From positions 1 to 64,000 of the forward strand of contig NZ_BAABAY010000001.1 in NCBI RefSeq assembly GCF_039537665.1: a stretch of 64,000 nt of DNA. Reading direction: 5' to 3'. Below the pieces are notes generated by a model. The model did not search any database, was not told where the DNA came from, and saw only the letters and a program-made list of their open reading frames with translations. The stretch comes from Gaetbulibacter_A aestuarii (GTDB lineage: Bacteria > Bacteroidota > Bacteroidia > Flavobacteriales > Flavobacteriaceae). Both the position numbers and the translations under genes were made by a program. Positions 24,881 through 33,898 of this stretch are shown one piece after another. Position 1 is the first letter of the stretch. Every line of letters starts with the position of its first letter.

Positions 24881-26167
24881 TTAAAGCGTCTTAGCCACCT
24901 GATTTACTGCATTTATAGTAAAATCTAGATCCTCATAATTTAAGGCATCAGTAATGAACCAGGTTTCAAAGGCACTGGGTGCAATATAAACACCGGCATC
25001 CAACATGCCATGGAAGAATTTTTTAAAGGTTTCGTTATTTCCATTCGCAGCGGAATCAAAATCGGTAACCGGATCTGAATGAAAATGTACCGAGATCATG
25101 GAACCAACACGATTTATGGTATGCACTATTTTATTATCGAGTAAAACTTTGTGAATTCCTTGATGAAGATATTCTGTTTTATCCGCGAGCCTCTTAAAAA
25201 TATCAACATCAGAATTCAACGACGTTAACATAGCCAATCCGGCAGCCATGGCTAAGGGATTACCACTCAAGGTTCCGGCTTGATAAACCGGTCCCACCGG
25301 TGCCAAATGATCCATGATTTCTGATTTAGCGGCAAAAGCGCCAACCGGCAAGCCACCACCAATTACTTTTCCGAAACAAAGAATATCTGCATAAACCCCA
25401 TACAACTCCTGAGCGCCACCTTTTGCCAGGCGAAACCCCGTCATGACTTCGTCAAAAACCAACAAAATATCATGAGCATCACACAGATCGCGAAGTTTTT
25501 GTAAAAAATTATTTTGAGGTGGGATACAGCCCATATTTCCGGCCACAGGTTCTACAATGATACAAGCAATTTCCCCTTTATTAGCATCAATAAGGTTCTT
25601 TACACTTTCAATATCATTATACTGAGCTAACAGGGTATCTTTCGCTGTTCCTTGTGTTACCCCGGGACTATTTGGCGTTCCAAAAGTACTGGCTCCACTA
25701 CCCGCTTGAATTAAAAACGAATCAGAATGTCCATGATAACAGCCTGCAAACTTGATGATTTTTTCTTTACCGCTGTAACCACGTGCTAAACGAACAGCGC
25801 TCATACAGGCTTCCGTACCGGAGTTCACAAAGCGGATCTTATCAATATTTGGCACCATTGAAACTGCTAATTGCGCAATCTTTGTTTCTATTTCCGTAGG
25901 CATTCCAAAGGAAGTACCTTTTTTAGCTTTTTCAACAACGGCATCTACAACCGGTTTGTAAGCATGCCCAAGGATCATAGGTCCCCAGGAATTGATGTAA
26001 TCTATTAAACGGTTTCCATCTTCATCATATAAATAGGCACCTTTAGCTTCTTTCACAAAAATGGGTGTTCCACCCACCCCTTTAAACGCCCTTACGGGAG
26101 AATTAACGCCTCCGGGAATTACCTTTTCGGCTTCAGAAAAAAGTGCACTCCTTCGTTGGTATAACAT
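24881..26167 (-). CDS. hemL: glutamate-1-semialdehyde 2,1-aminomutase
   Basis: HemL converts glutamate-1-semialdehyde to 5-aminolevulinate, the committed precursor of haem. The 428-residue PLP enzyme has the expected N terminus (EKVIPGGVNSPVRAFKGVGGTP), the cofactor-site FVNSGTEACMSAVRLARGYSG, the DEVMTGFR segment and the Schiff-base lysine in FGKVIGGGLPVGAFA (Lys267). All match the family in position and length. It is the last gene of a three-gene minus-strand operon, 15 bases after the glucosaminidase gene. The operon partners have no obvious link to haem synthesis. Confidence 0.97.
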   Translation of the reverse strand: MLYQRRSALFSEAEKVIPGGVNSPVRAFKGVGGTPIFVKEAKGAYLYDEDGNRLIDYINSWGPMILGHAYKPVVDAVVEKAKKGTSFGMPTEIETKIAQLAVSMVPNIDKIRFVNSGTEACMSAVRLARGYSGKEKIIKFAGCYHGHSDSFLIQAGSGASTFGTPNSPGVTQGTAKDTLLAQYNDIESVKNLIDANKGEIACIIVEPVAGNMGCIPPQNNFLQKLRDLCDAHDILLVFDEVMTGFRLAKGGAQELYGVYADILCFGKVIGGGLPVGAFAAKSEIMDHLAPVGPVYQAGTLSGNPLAMAAGLAMLTSLNSDVDIFKRLADKTEYLHQGIHKVLLDNKIVHTINRVGSMISVHFHSDPVTDFDSAANGNNETFKKFFHGMLDAGVYIAPSAFETWFITDALNYEDLDFTINAVNQVAKTL

Positions 26168-26182
26168 AAATTGTTTTATCTA

Positions 26183-26980
26183 TTAATTTATTACTAATTG
26201 TTGTCCGATACTAATTGTTGTACCGGGTAAGTTATTTGTTCTTTGGATGTTCTCTACGGTTGTGTTGTATTTTTTTGCTATCGAATACAGGGTATCTCCT
26301 TTAGAAACTGTATAAACGGTTTCATTAGGATTAGAAGGTTCCACATGGCGTTCATAATCATCACCTAAAACTTCTCTGTCCAGATTATGAAGTTGGTAAC
26401 GATCAATAAGTGCAATCAATTTTTGAGGATATCTTCGGTCGGTTGCATAGCCGGCCTCTCTCAAGCCTTTAGCCCACCCCTTGTAATCTCCTTTTTTTAA
26501 TTTGAAAAGGTCAGCATAGCGTTTACGTTCCGAAAGAAACAAGGAATGATCCCTGAATGAATATTTTGCATCATTATATTTTCTGAAACATTCGTGCTTT
26601 TCATCATCATCATGATAGATTTTTTTACCTGTCCATCCATGACATTTTATACCAAAATGATTATTGGCTTCCACAGAAAGACGTCCCTCGCCTGAACCGG
26701 ATTCTAAAATACCCTGAGCCAGTGTAATACTGGCAGGGATCCCGTAAAGTTCCATTTCGTGCTGAGCGGTTACTTTATAATCAGCAATATATTTTTCAGT
26801 GGCACTGGTATACGCCTTAGGAGTTTCGACTTGAGTATTATTGTTTTCATTAGAATTATCTTCGGAGCTTATTACCACAACAGGTTTTTCGTTTTGATGA
26901 TTTCGATCGGAAATAGTCTTTCTGGATTTACAGCTGAAGGCTAAAACACCCATTAAAAACAAAAGGTAAAGTCGTTTCAT
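26183..26980 (-). CDS. glucosaminidase-domain lipoprotein with LysM (peptidoglycan hydrolase)
   Basis: The 265-residue protein has a lipoprotein signal (MKRLYLLFLMGVLAFSC, Cys17) and a charged, Asn-rich linker. A glucosaminidase domain spans about residues 65-200 (GIPASITLAQGILESGSGEGRL, with the catalytic Glu in ILESG, then NNHFGIKCHGW and FRKYNDAKYSFRDHS). A C-terminal LysM repeat follows (VYTVSKGDTLYSIAKKYNTTV). It should cleave beta-1,4 bonds between GlcNAc and MurNAc at the cell wall. Its start lies four bases after the stop of the upstream desulfhydrase-like gene, so the genes are co-transcribed. Confidence 0.92.
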   Translation of the reverse strand: MKRLYLLFLMGVLAFSCKSRKTISDRNHQNEKPVVVISSEDNSNENNNTQVETPKAYTSATEKYIADYKVTAQHEMELYGIPASITLAQGILESGSGEGRLSVEANNHFGIKCHGWTGKKIYHDDDEKHECFRKYNDAKYSFRDHSLFLSERKRYADLFKLKKGDYKGWAKGLREAGYATDRRYPQKLIALIDRYQLHNLDREVLGDDYERHVEPSNPNETVYTVSKGDTLYSIAKKYNTTVENIQRTNNLPGTTISIGQQLVIN

Positions 26981-26984
26981 AGTA

Positions 26985-27920
26985 TCAGGTTATTAATGGT
27001 AAATTTTTCTTTTTTAATTTTAAGTTCATGCCTTCTATGCCCTGCAAACCTCCTGTATGGATTGCCAGGATCTTCGAATCGGTTGGAAAAAATCCTTTTT
27101 CAATTAAATCCATAATGCCAAAAAGCATTTTACCGGTATACACTGGGTCGAGCGTAATGCCTTGTTCAGCTTTGAACTGATTTATAAACTCAACCAGACC
27201 TTCATTTATTTTAGCATAGCCTCCAAAATGATAGTCCGTGTTTAAATCCCAATTTGTTTTGTTTGCAAATTTACTAATAATAGTGCTTAAAAAATCGCCT
27301 TTCAAAGCGGGAAATCCCAGAATTTGCTGCTGGGCTTCGGAAGCATTAATAATCCCGGAAATTGTTCCACCGGTACCCACAGCACAGCAGATATAATCGA
27401 AGTCCTTGTCTTGAGCAGTTAATATTTCCTCACAACCTTTTATGGCTAAACCATTTGTACCGCCTTCCGGAATGGTATAAAATGTACCAAATCTTGATTT
27501 TAGATCAGCTAAAAAAGGTTTTGAAATTTTATTTCTATACGCTTCACGCGAAACAAAATGCAGCCGCATACCTTGATCCTGAGCAAACTTAAGGGTAGGA
27601 TTTGAACTTATTTTAGAAGCCAATTCTTCTCCCCTAATTATGCCTATGGTATTAAACCCATGAATTTTTCCTGCTGCTGCAGTGGCGGCAATGTGATTTG
27701 AAAAAGCGCCTCCAAAAGTTAGAAGTGTTTTAAAACCAAAAGAATTAGCTTCAAACAGATTGTATTTTAATTTTCTGAATTTATTTCCAGAAACAAAGGG
27801 ATGAATTTGATCTTCCCGCTTCATAAATAGCCGAACCTGTGATCCCGTAGGTAGTTTAATCTCCTGATTTTCGATATAATTCAATTTGGTTTCCACCTTT
27901 TCTTCCTTAATTAAGAACAA
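26985..27920 (-). CDS. 1-aminocyclopropane-1-carboxylate deaminase/D-cysteine desulfhydrase family enzyme
   Basis: The 311-residue PLP enzyme shows the fold-type II signature. The substrate lysine lies in FVSGNKFRKLKYNLFEA, followed by LTFGGAFSNHIAATAAAG and the phosphate-binding CCAVGTGGTISGI. Bacteroidota members of this family are annotated as ACC deaminase or D-cysteine desulfhydrase. Which activity applies cannot be decided from the sequence, although desulfhydrase is the more common in non-plant-associated bacteria. It is the first gene of the operon with the glucosaminidase and hemL. Confidence 0.88.
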   Translation of the reverse strand: MFLIKEEKVETKLNYIENQEIKLPTGSQVRLFMKREDQIHPFVSGNKFRKLKYNLFEANSFGFKTLLTFGGAFSNHIAATAAAGKIHGFNTIGIIRGEELASKISSNPTLKFAQDQGMRLHFVSREAYRNKISKPFLADLKSRFGTFYTIPEGGTNGLAIKGCEEILTAQDKDFDYICCAVGTGGTISGIINASEAQQQILGFPALKGDFLSTIISKFANKTNWDLNTDYHFGGYAKINEGLVEFINQFKAEQGITLDPVYTGKMLFGIMDLIEKGFFPTDSKILAIHTGGLQGIEGMNLKLKKKNLPLIT

Positions 27921-27997
27921 TATAATAACTTCATCATTAATAGAATAGCCTGAGATAAACCTATTTTATTACCATTCCTTTTTGTTCAAAATTACAG

Positions 27998-28005
27998 TAT
28001 CTTTG
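27998..28005 (+). promoter_or_regulatory. -7 box of the small cysteine-rich gene
   Basis: TATCTTTG is an exact TAnnTTTG match, only seven bases before the ATG at 28013. It implies a very short or absent leader. The nearest TTG (27982-27984) gives a 13-base spacer, shorter than usual. Confidence 0.45.
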
Positions 28006-28012
28006 TATAACT

Positions 28013-28171
28013 ATGAAACGGATTTTACCACTTGAGGAGGGTGATTATTATTGGACCCCGGAAGGTTACAGGTGCTTTACCGAACAATATCTACTAAAGC
28101 GCGGATATTGCTGTGAAAGCGGTTGTAGACATTGCCCGTATGGATTTGATAAAAAAACTAACCAAAGATAA
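28013..28171 (+). CDS. small cysteine-rich protein, DUF5522-like
   Basis: A 52-residue soluble protein, MKRILPLEEGDYYWTPEGYR then CFTEQYLLKRGYCCESGCRH and CPYGFDKKTNQR. The TPEGYxxFTExYLLKRGxCCxSGCRHCPYGF pattern is a conserved Bacteroidota family of unknown function. Five cysteines (21, 33, 34, 38, 41), four of them in a CCxxxCxxC cluster, suggest metal or Fe-S binding. It is below common gene-length cut-offs, is preceded by a -7 box and is divergent from the hemL operon. Confidence 0.88.
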   Translation: MKRILPLEEGDYYWTPEGYRCFTEQYLLKRGYCCESGCRHCPYGFDKKTNQR

Positions 28172-28271
28172 GGCTGGTTTAAATCCTCTGGTTGGTATGA
28201 TTATTGTGGCCATACAATATGTTAACTTTTTATAAACCACTCATTTTTAGAGCCAAGCAAAATATTTAGCT

Positions 28272-28823
28272 ATGAAAACTTTATTTAAACCATTAGTCCT
28301 TGTTATTACTTTAATAACCATGAGTTCCTGCAGTAGTATTCGCGTTGCATCAGACTACGATACCAATGCAGATTTTAATCAGTTCAAAACTTTCGCTTTT
28401 TTCAAAACAGGTATTGATAAAGCAGAAATAAATGATTTGGATAAACGCCGAATTTTAAGAGCTATAGAACACGAACTTCTGGCAAAAGGCCTTACAAAAT
28501 CTGAAAACCCGGACCTTTTGGTAAGTATCTTTACTAAATCGCAACAACGTGTTGACGTTTATAATAATGCCTGGGGCTATGGCCGTTGGGGCTGGGGTGG
28601 TTACGGACCCTGGGGCTGGGGATATAACTGGAATCAACCAAATGTATCAACCAGTGTTCAAGGCCATTTATATATTGATCTGATAAGTGCCCAGAAAAAA
28701 GAATTGGTTTGGCAAGGTATGGGTACCGGTTATTTACCCAAAAACATGAATAAAAAAGAGGAACGGATAAAAGAATTTGTGGCGAAGATCATGGAGAAAT
28801 ATCCACCAAACAAAATGCAATAA
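28272..28823 (+). CDS. DUF4136 domain lipoprotein
   Basis: The 183-residue protein has a lipoprotein signal (MKTLFKPLVLVITLITMSSC). It then shows the DUF4136 pattern: IRVASDYDTNADFNQFKTFAFF, RRILRAIEHELLAKGL, NPDLLVSIFTKSQQ and GHLYIDLISAQKKELVWQGMG. An unusual low-complexity stretch rich in Gly, Trp and Tyr (residues about 99-120, YGRWGWGGYGPWGWGYNW) sits where the family has a loop. Members are widespread Bacteroidota outer-membrane or periplasmic lipoproteins of unknown function. A terminator follows. Confidence 0.88.
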   Translation: MKTLFKPLVLVITLITMSSCSSIRVASDYDTNADFNQFKTFAFFKTGIDKAEINDLDKRRILRAIEHELLAKGLTKSENPDLLVSIFTKSQQRVDVYNNAWGYGRWGWGGYGPWGWGYNWNQPNVSTSVQGHLYIDLISAQKKELVWQGMGTGYLPKNMNKKEERIKEFVAKIMEKYPPNKMQ

Positions 28824-28830
28824 ATAATAA

Positions 28831-28859
28831 AAAGCAATTCTTTGAGAATTGCTTTTTTT
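28831..28859 (+). terminator. intrinsic terminator after the DUF4136 gene
   Basis: AAAGCAATTC-TTTGA-GAATTGCTTT followed by further Ts, eight bases beyond the stop. Confidence 0.88.
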
Positions 28860-28980
28860 ATGTCTACAAATGACTTTAAATGAAATCTATTGAAATATAT
28901 TCTTTTGTTAAAAATTTTCATTAAATTCTAAGTTGAATAAAGAAATTTTTATTTTTACTCGTGATAAAACCCCTGAAAAA

Positions 28981-30738
28981 ATGAATACTGCAATTGAATC
29001 CAATCCAATATTAGATCGCTTACCCAAGCATTTAAAGCAGTTCATTAAACCTCAAAACTATGAACATTATTCCGCAATCAATCAGGCGGTTTGGCGTTAT
29101 GTGATGCGGAAAAATGTGAGTTTTTTAAGCCGGGTAGCACACAAATCATATTTAGAAGGGTTAAAACAAACAGGCATCTCCATCGACCACATTCCTAATA
29201 TGTACGGCATGAACCGTATTTTAAAGGAAATTGGCTGGGCAGCTGTGGCTGTTGATGGTTTTATACCGCCCAATGCGTTTATGGAATTTCAAGCTTACAA
29301 TGTTTTGGTTATTGCTAGCGATATTCGCCAGTTAGAACATATTGAATATACGCCTGCGCCAGACATCATTCATGAAGGTGCCGGACATGCGCCTATTATT
29401 GCAAACCCGGAGTATGCAGAATATTTAAGACGGTTTGGGGAAATTGGTTGTAAAGCGATTTCCTCGGCTAAAGATTACGAATTGTATGAAGCAGTGCGTC
29501 ATCTTTCGATCATTAAGGAAGCGGAAGACACCCCCCAAAAGGATATAGAAGCCGCTGAAAAAAAAGTGGACGACCTTCAAAATAACATGGGCGAACCCAG
29601 TGAAATGGCTTTGATTAGAAATTTACATTGGTGGACCGTTGAATATGGCCTGATCGGAACCATAGAACAACCTAAAATTTACGGTGCCGGATTACTTTCT
29701 TCTATTGGTGAAAGTAAATGGTGTATGACAGATGAAGTTAAAAAATTACCTTACACCATTGAAGCCGCCTATCAAGATTTTGATATTACAAAACCACAAC
29801 CACAACTTTATGTAACTCCCGATTTTGCCCGTTTAAGTTTAGTTTTGGAGGAATTTGCAAATACTATGGCCCTGCGTAAAGGCGGATTGAGCGGTATAAA
29901 CAAATTGATACAATCGAAGGCTTTGGGAACCATAGAACTTAGTACCGGATTACAAATTTCCGGAACCTTCACGGATGTTATTGAAGAAAATGGCAAGCCT
30001 ATTTACGTTCAAACAACCGGAGAAACTGCACTTTCTTACCGCGAAAAAGAATTGGTTGGTCATGGCAAGCAAACGCATCTTAGAGGTTTTGGATCGCCTA
30101 TTGGAAAACTAAAAGGTATCAACCTGGCTATTGAAGATATGAGTCCGCGCGACCTGGCTGCCTATGCTATTTATGAGGAACAACAAGTAAGTTTAGAATT
30201 TGAGGGCGGCATTACTGTTACCGGTGAAATTATCACAGGAAAACGCAATTTACAAGGTAAAATCATTTTAATAAGTTTTAAAAATTGCACGGTAACACAT
30301 CAAAACACGATACTCTTTAAACCGGAATGGGGCACCTACGATATGGCTGTCGGAAAAGAGGTCGTTTCGGCTTTTGCCGGTCCAGCAGATGTTAATAGCT
30401 TTGATCTCATTACACATAAAGTATCCTCGCAAACCATTAAACCGAAAAAATCTCCGGAACGTATAGAGCTTGAAAATCTGTATCAACAGGTTCGTGATTA
30501 TCGTGAGGGTAAAAACAAAACTATTTCAAGAACCAAGGTACTGGAGCAGCTTATAAATAAATTTCCAAAAGATTGGCTCCTCAGTATAGAACTTTACGAA
30601 TTAGCTTTTGAAGCTCAGGAAACACATTTGTGCGAACAAATTCTTGACCACCTGGAAGCCGTTAAACAAGAACGTCCACAAATAGGACATCTCATTGATG
30701 ACGGTTTAAGTATCATTAAAGAAAAAGTAAAGGTTTAA
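28981..30738 (+). CDS. aromatic amino acid hydroxylase (phenylalanine 4-hydroxylase type) with long C-terminal extension
   Basis: The protein is a pterin-dependent, iron-containing monooxygenase. The iron ligands are visible in HEGAGHAP (His131, His136). Upstream are MYGMNRILKEIGWAAV and FMEFQAYNVLVIASDIR. WWTVEYGLIGTIEQPKIYGAGLLSSIGES follows, as in phenylalanine hydroxylases. The ATG at 28981 gives 585 residues. A TTG 48 bases upstream is open but less likely. The catalytic part ends near residue 310. The remaining 270 residues are a strand-rich domain (LEFEGGITVTGEIITGKRN) and a helical tail, a Bacteroidota-type extension of unknown role. It is convergent with the next gene, four bases away. 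Confidence 0.88.
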   Translation: MNTAIESNPILDRLPKHLKQFIKPQNYEHYSAINQAVWRYVMRKNVSFLSRVAHKSYLEGLKQTGISIDHIPNMYGMNRILKEIGWAAVAVDGFIPPNAFMEFQAYNVLVIASDIRQLEHIEYTPAPDIIHEGAGHAPIIANPEYAEYLRRFGEIGCKAISSAKDYELYEAVRHLSIIKEAEDTPQKDIEAAEKKVDDLQNNMGEPSEMALIRNLHWWTVEYGLIGTIEQPKIYGAGLLSSIGESKWCMTDEVKKLPYTIEAAYQDFDITKPQPQLYVTPDFARLSLVLEEFANTMALRKGGLSGINKLIQSKALGTIELSTGLQISGTFTDVIEENGKPIYVQTTGETALSYREKELVGHGKQTHLRGFGSPIGKLKGINLAIEDMSPRDLAAYAIYEEQQVSLEFEGGITVTGEIITGKRNLQGKIILISFKNCTVTHQNTILFKPEWGTYDMAVGKEVVSAFAGPADVNSFDLITHKVSSQTIKPKKSPERIELENLYQQVRDYREGKNKTISRTKVLEQLINKFPKDWLLSIELYELAFEAQETHLCEQILDHLEAVKQERPQIGHLIDDGLSIIKEKVKV

Positions 30739-30742
30739 TGGT

Positions 30743-31498
30743 CTATTTTTTGAAACGCTTCAAGGTGTTTTTAGTAAAACCACTTAACACTAACCTGCCA
30801 CTAATTTTAGCCCTTTCAGAAAGCAGGCTATCCCAGTTATCGGTACCTTCCCAAATAACACGTTTCATTTCAGATAAAGCCTCCGGATTATATTTGCTAA
30901 GATTTTCAGCTAAGGTAAAGACAGCATCATCAAGTTCTTTTTTAGTCTCAAACACTTCGGCATAAAGCCCATTTTTTTCAGCAAAATCTGCAGAATAAAA
31001 GGCCTCAGCATTCAAGGTCATTTGGGCCATAATCGTTTTACCCATTTTTCTTGAAACAGCCGGTTCAATTACAAAAGGCCCTATACCAATACTTAACTCA
31101 CTAAGTTTAATGGAAGCATATTTAGAAGCCAAACAATAATCTGTAGCTGCTGCAAGTCCTACACCACCGCCAACGGCCTTACCCTGCACCCTGCCAATAA
31201 TCAATTTAGAACAACGTCGCATGGTATTGATCACATTGGCGAAACCGGAAAAAAAGCGCTCCCCGGTTTCAGAATCTTCAATAGCCACCAACTCATTAAA
31301 ACTAGCTCCGGCACAAAAGGTTCTATCGCCACCACTTTGCAATACCAGAACTTTGATGGTCTCATCGGCATCAGCCTTCTTAATCGTTGAAGCCAAATCA
31401 CTTAAAATGCTGGTAGGCATAGCATTTTTATTGGGGTGAAAAAACTCCACGAATCCAATACCATTTTTATTTTCTAAAGTGACATAGGGTTGATCCAT
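30743..31498 (-). CDS. enoyl-CoA hydratase/isomerase family protein
   Basis: The 251-residue crotonase-fold protein has the oxyanion-hole segment FCAGASFNEL near residue 60. The second motif GRVQGKAVGGGVGLAAATDYCLASKYASIKLSELSIGIGP lies around residues 105-145. Such enzymes hydrate or isomerise enoyl-CoA thioesters. The local context (no other CoA genes) does not define a pathway. Possible roles include methylglutaconyl-CoA hydration in leucine breakdown, or phenylacetate catabolism. It appears monocistronic. Confidence 0.88.
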   Translation of the reverse strand: MDQPYVTLENKNGIGFVEFFHPNKNAMPTSILSDLASTIKKADADETIKVLVLQSGGDRTFCAGASFNELVAIEDSETGERFFSGFANVINTMRRCSKLIIGRVQGKAVGGGVGLAAATDYCLASKYASIKLSELSIGIGPFVIEPAVSRKMGKTIMAQMTLNAEAFYSADFAEKNGLYAEVFETKKELDDAVFTLAENLSKYNPEALSEMKRVIWEGTDNWDSLLSERAKISGRLVLSGFTKNTLKRFKK

Positions 31499-31759
31499 GT
31501 TTTAAAATTATCGTGGTTTTAAAGGTATGAAGATACATAAAAGTTAAAAACCTATTAAAAAAGAAAGAGCTTAATATTAAAGCAAAAAAAACATTAGTTT
31601 TCTTCGACAGTTGAAGCCTAAACTAATGTATAAAACTAAACTAACTCAATATTTAGTTATTCAAAACTAATGGAATTTTCAAGAGAATGCATTAATTAAA
31701 AGTTACCAAAACATTAAGTCTTATTAAGCTTAAAAAAACCATTAGGAAGAGTTTCTAAA

Positions 31760-31805
31760 AACAAAAAACACCAGACTTAAACGAACGTTTAGAGCCTGGT
31801 GTTTT
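31760..31805 (-). terminator. strong minus-strand terminator of an unassigned transcript
   Basis: AAAACACCAG...CTGGTGTTTT encloses an inner TAAACG-AA-CGTTTA stem. The minus-strand side continues into TTGTTTTTAG, a better U-tract than the plus side (TTTTAAT). It lies 260 bases upstream of the enoyl-CoA hydratase start and downstream of no recognised gene. Confidence 0.8.
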
Positions 31806-32930
31806 AATATGAACTGATTAATAGCGGAATGAATTTAGTTGAAAAACCCGTATCTCCGATAAATTTTCGATTAAATGTTATAAAAAAAGTTTAATCGCAA
31901 AATTTTAACACTCGCTACAGCCCTTTGTCCCGCGTAAGCTACTACAAAAAATAATTCGAATTATTTAGGAGCGACGATCTAAAACCGATCATCAGGATCT
32001 CCTGCTTTCGAATTTTCAGATATTGATAACTATAACTATGGTAGCTTATAACTTCGAAAATTGGGGGCGACAAACAGGAAAGGTATTTTCAAAGCCTATT
32101 TAATTCGCGGTTAAGGGCTGGGAGTGTTTCAGAGAGAATAATAGCAATTACTTTCTCATAGATCATTTTCTATTTCATAGGTTTAATTTTAAAAATTTAA
32201 TTTTTCATAATTTTTTTTATCGCATACTTTTTTAGTTAAAGGCTCCGGAAAACTCACCCGAGGGAAGGTTATTAGAGAAAACAGAAGCCTTTATGGATAA
32301 CTAAATTTTACTGAAATTAACCCCTGTAGATGGATGCTGTTGATAAAAATGTGAATGCTTTCTTCAATAACAACTTTACACACTAAACAGGGTTCAGTCA
32401 AAACAGGATTTGGAAACTGGGTAACGTTTTATCGATAATCCCTTTCAATTCCATTGTTTTTGGTTCCTTAAACAAGGTTCGAGACTTCCGGGGCAGTAGG
32501 CTATACCCCGGGCTGAAAATTCCCAAAAATGCCGAATCGATTCATAATGTTGTCAATCACAGCGTTTCTTCCTTTAGAAAATAAAATTTCAGATAATCTC
32601 GATAGGTTAGGTGTTTTACTTGTAATTAAATCTTTTTGGACTATTGTGTTCTTTAGGGCTACAAAAAAGACAATACTTGAGAGATTTTTTTTCATAATGG
32701 TGGTTTTGATTTGGGGCAAAAAAGGTTTTAAGCGATTTTTAATTAATTTATTGATAACTATAATTTTAAAAACTTTAATTCTTTATTACGAGAGTAAAAT
32801 TATATAAATTGTTTTGTACTGTATTACGGGAATCCTCAATGAACCACATTTTATACTTAATTAAAGGAAAAAAATATGGAAAAATGTAAATTAGGTAAGA
32901 TTCGCTCCGATTGGATCGCTTTGTAAGGTC
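31806..32930. other. long region without a convincing gene, rich in hairpins
   Basis: No conserved protein was recognised in over 1.1 kb. Visible structure includes a long stem AAATTTTCGATTAAA/TTTAATCG-C-AAAATTTT (31865-31907) and the perfect 16-base palindrome AATAATTCGAATTATT (about 31950-31966). There are also distant complements TAAGCTAC/GTAGCTTA (about 31936 and 32041) and a GC island CCGGGG/CCCCGG (32488-32511). The strong terminator at 31760 suggests minus-strand transcription across it. Only very short minus-strand frames occur (32695-32501, 32455-32399, 32166-32089). Confidence 0.5.
32501..32695 (-). CDS. possible small protein, unrecognised
   Basis: A 64-residue frame starting MKKNLSSIVFFVALKNTIVQ and ending NRFGIFGNFQPGV. 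I recognise no family. It has a basic start and a mildly hydrophobic N-terminal stretch, but no clear signal peptide, no cysteines and no membrane helix. Its stop lies in the CCGGGG/CCCCGG hairpin. No promoter box was found upstream. It is listed because it is the longest minus-strand frame in an otherwise empty region that ends at a strong minus-strand terminator. It may be non-coding or decayed. Confidence 0.22.
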   Translation of the reverse strand: MKKNLSSIVFFVALKNTIVQKDLITSKTPNLSRLSEILFSKGRNAVIDNIMNRFGIFGNFQPGV

Positions 32931-33872
32931 TTAAAATTTCAAATGCTTATAGCGTTTTTGTAATGCAGCCTTTTGGGTTTCTAATTTTTGAAGAAATTCC
33001 TGATGTGCCCTGGAATCAGCATTGAAAGGAATATGTTGCAAGCCTTTTTGTATTTTTAAAATGGCTTCCATAGTTTTTTCCGCTTCCGGCGAAAGCCAAA
33101 CCGATATGAGGCGCTCCCAAATATAGTCGATACCGATCTTATTCAGATGAATCATATCTTCACTATAAAAACGATAATCCCTTAATTCATCCATTACGAT
33201 TTCATAGGAAGGAAAATAAAAAACACCCTCAGATTTCATTTGATGAACAGCACTGATCAAATGAGCCTTACTTTGCATATTTTCAACAAAGCCGTCTTTT
33301 AAATGACGCACCGGTGAAATGGTAAAAATTATGGAAACTTTTTCATTTAAAGATCTAATAGCCTTGACGCTTTTAGCCAATGATTCCTTTACCTCGTCGA
33401 CACTAAAAAGCACCTTGGTAAAGTTCTTTTGAGGAAGTTTATGGCAATTGGCTACCAAACTATGGGTTTCATTTAAGAGGTATCCCCAGGCCGTTCCTAA
33501 AGTGATAAAAACATGCGTTGCCTTTTTAATTGCCGCTTTCGCGGAATTACTTTCCGAATTTAAGTTTTGAATAAGTTCTTCCTGATGAGGCTGACTTAAA
33601 CGCGAATGAGCATCAAAACTATGCCACCGTTCATTATGTTGAAACACATCTTTTGAATCAAATTGATAATCCTCAACGGCTCGTTGTAAAAAGCGTTCGA
33701 TGGCGGCCGGGTGAAATAAAATCCCAAAAGGATTTTGAACCATTTGAAATTTATAATCCGAAAATATTTGTCCGATATTTTCAGAGAAACAAGACCCTAA
33801 AAACACCAAACGGGAATCATAATCTATCAGATTTGACGCCTGTTTTAAAGGTATTTTGGTCTGAAGTTTCAT
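32931..33872 (-). CDS. GSCFA domain protein
   Basis: The 313-residue soluble protein has the domain-defining motif FLGSCFSENIG near residue 30, followed by QNPFGILFHPAAIERFL. Later features include HSFDAHSRLSQ, FITLGTAWGYL, FTISPVRHLKDG and YFPSYEIVMDELRDYRFYSEDMIHLN. The GSCFA family is a GDSL/SGNH-like hydrolase group common in Bacteroidota. The SCF and late D-x-x-H segments could supply the catalytic residues. The substrate is unknown. It is the second gene after alaS, 26 bases apart, a linkage seen in flavobacteria. Confidence 0.88.
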   Translation of the reverse strand: MKLQTKIPLKQASNLIDYDSRLVFLGSCFSENIGQIFSDYKFQMVQNPFGILFHPAAIERFLQRAVEDYQFDSKDVFQHNERWHSFDAHSRLSQPHQEELIQNLNSESNSAKAAIKKATHVFITLGTAWGYLLNETHSLVANCHKLPQKNFTKVLFSVDEVKESLAKSVKAIRSLNEKVSIIFTISPVRHLKDGFVENMQSKAHLISAVHQMKSEGVFYFPSYEIVMDELRDYRFYSEDMIHLNKIGIDYIWERLISVWLSPEAEKTMEAILKIQKGLQHIPFNADSRAHQEFLQKLETQKAALQKRYKHLKF

Positions 33873-33898
33873 AATAACATTAAAAAAATGGAGATGTG

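Noticed and set aside
28933..28980. TTG start for the aromatic amino acid hydroxylase
   Set aside because: The extra 16 residues are not needed for the domain, and an ATG follows at 28981.
32529..32807. Plus-strand frame of 92 codons with a hydrophobic end
   Set aside because: It reads through an AT-rich gap, has no recognised domain, and opposes the terminator-supported minus direction.
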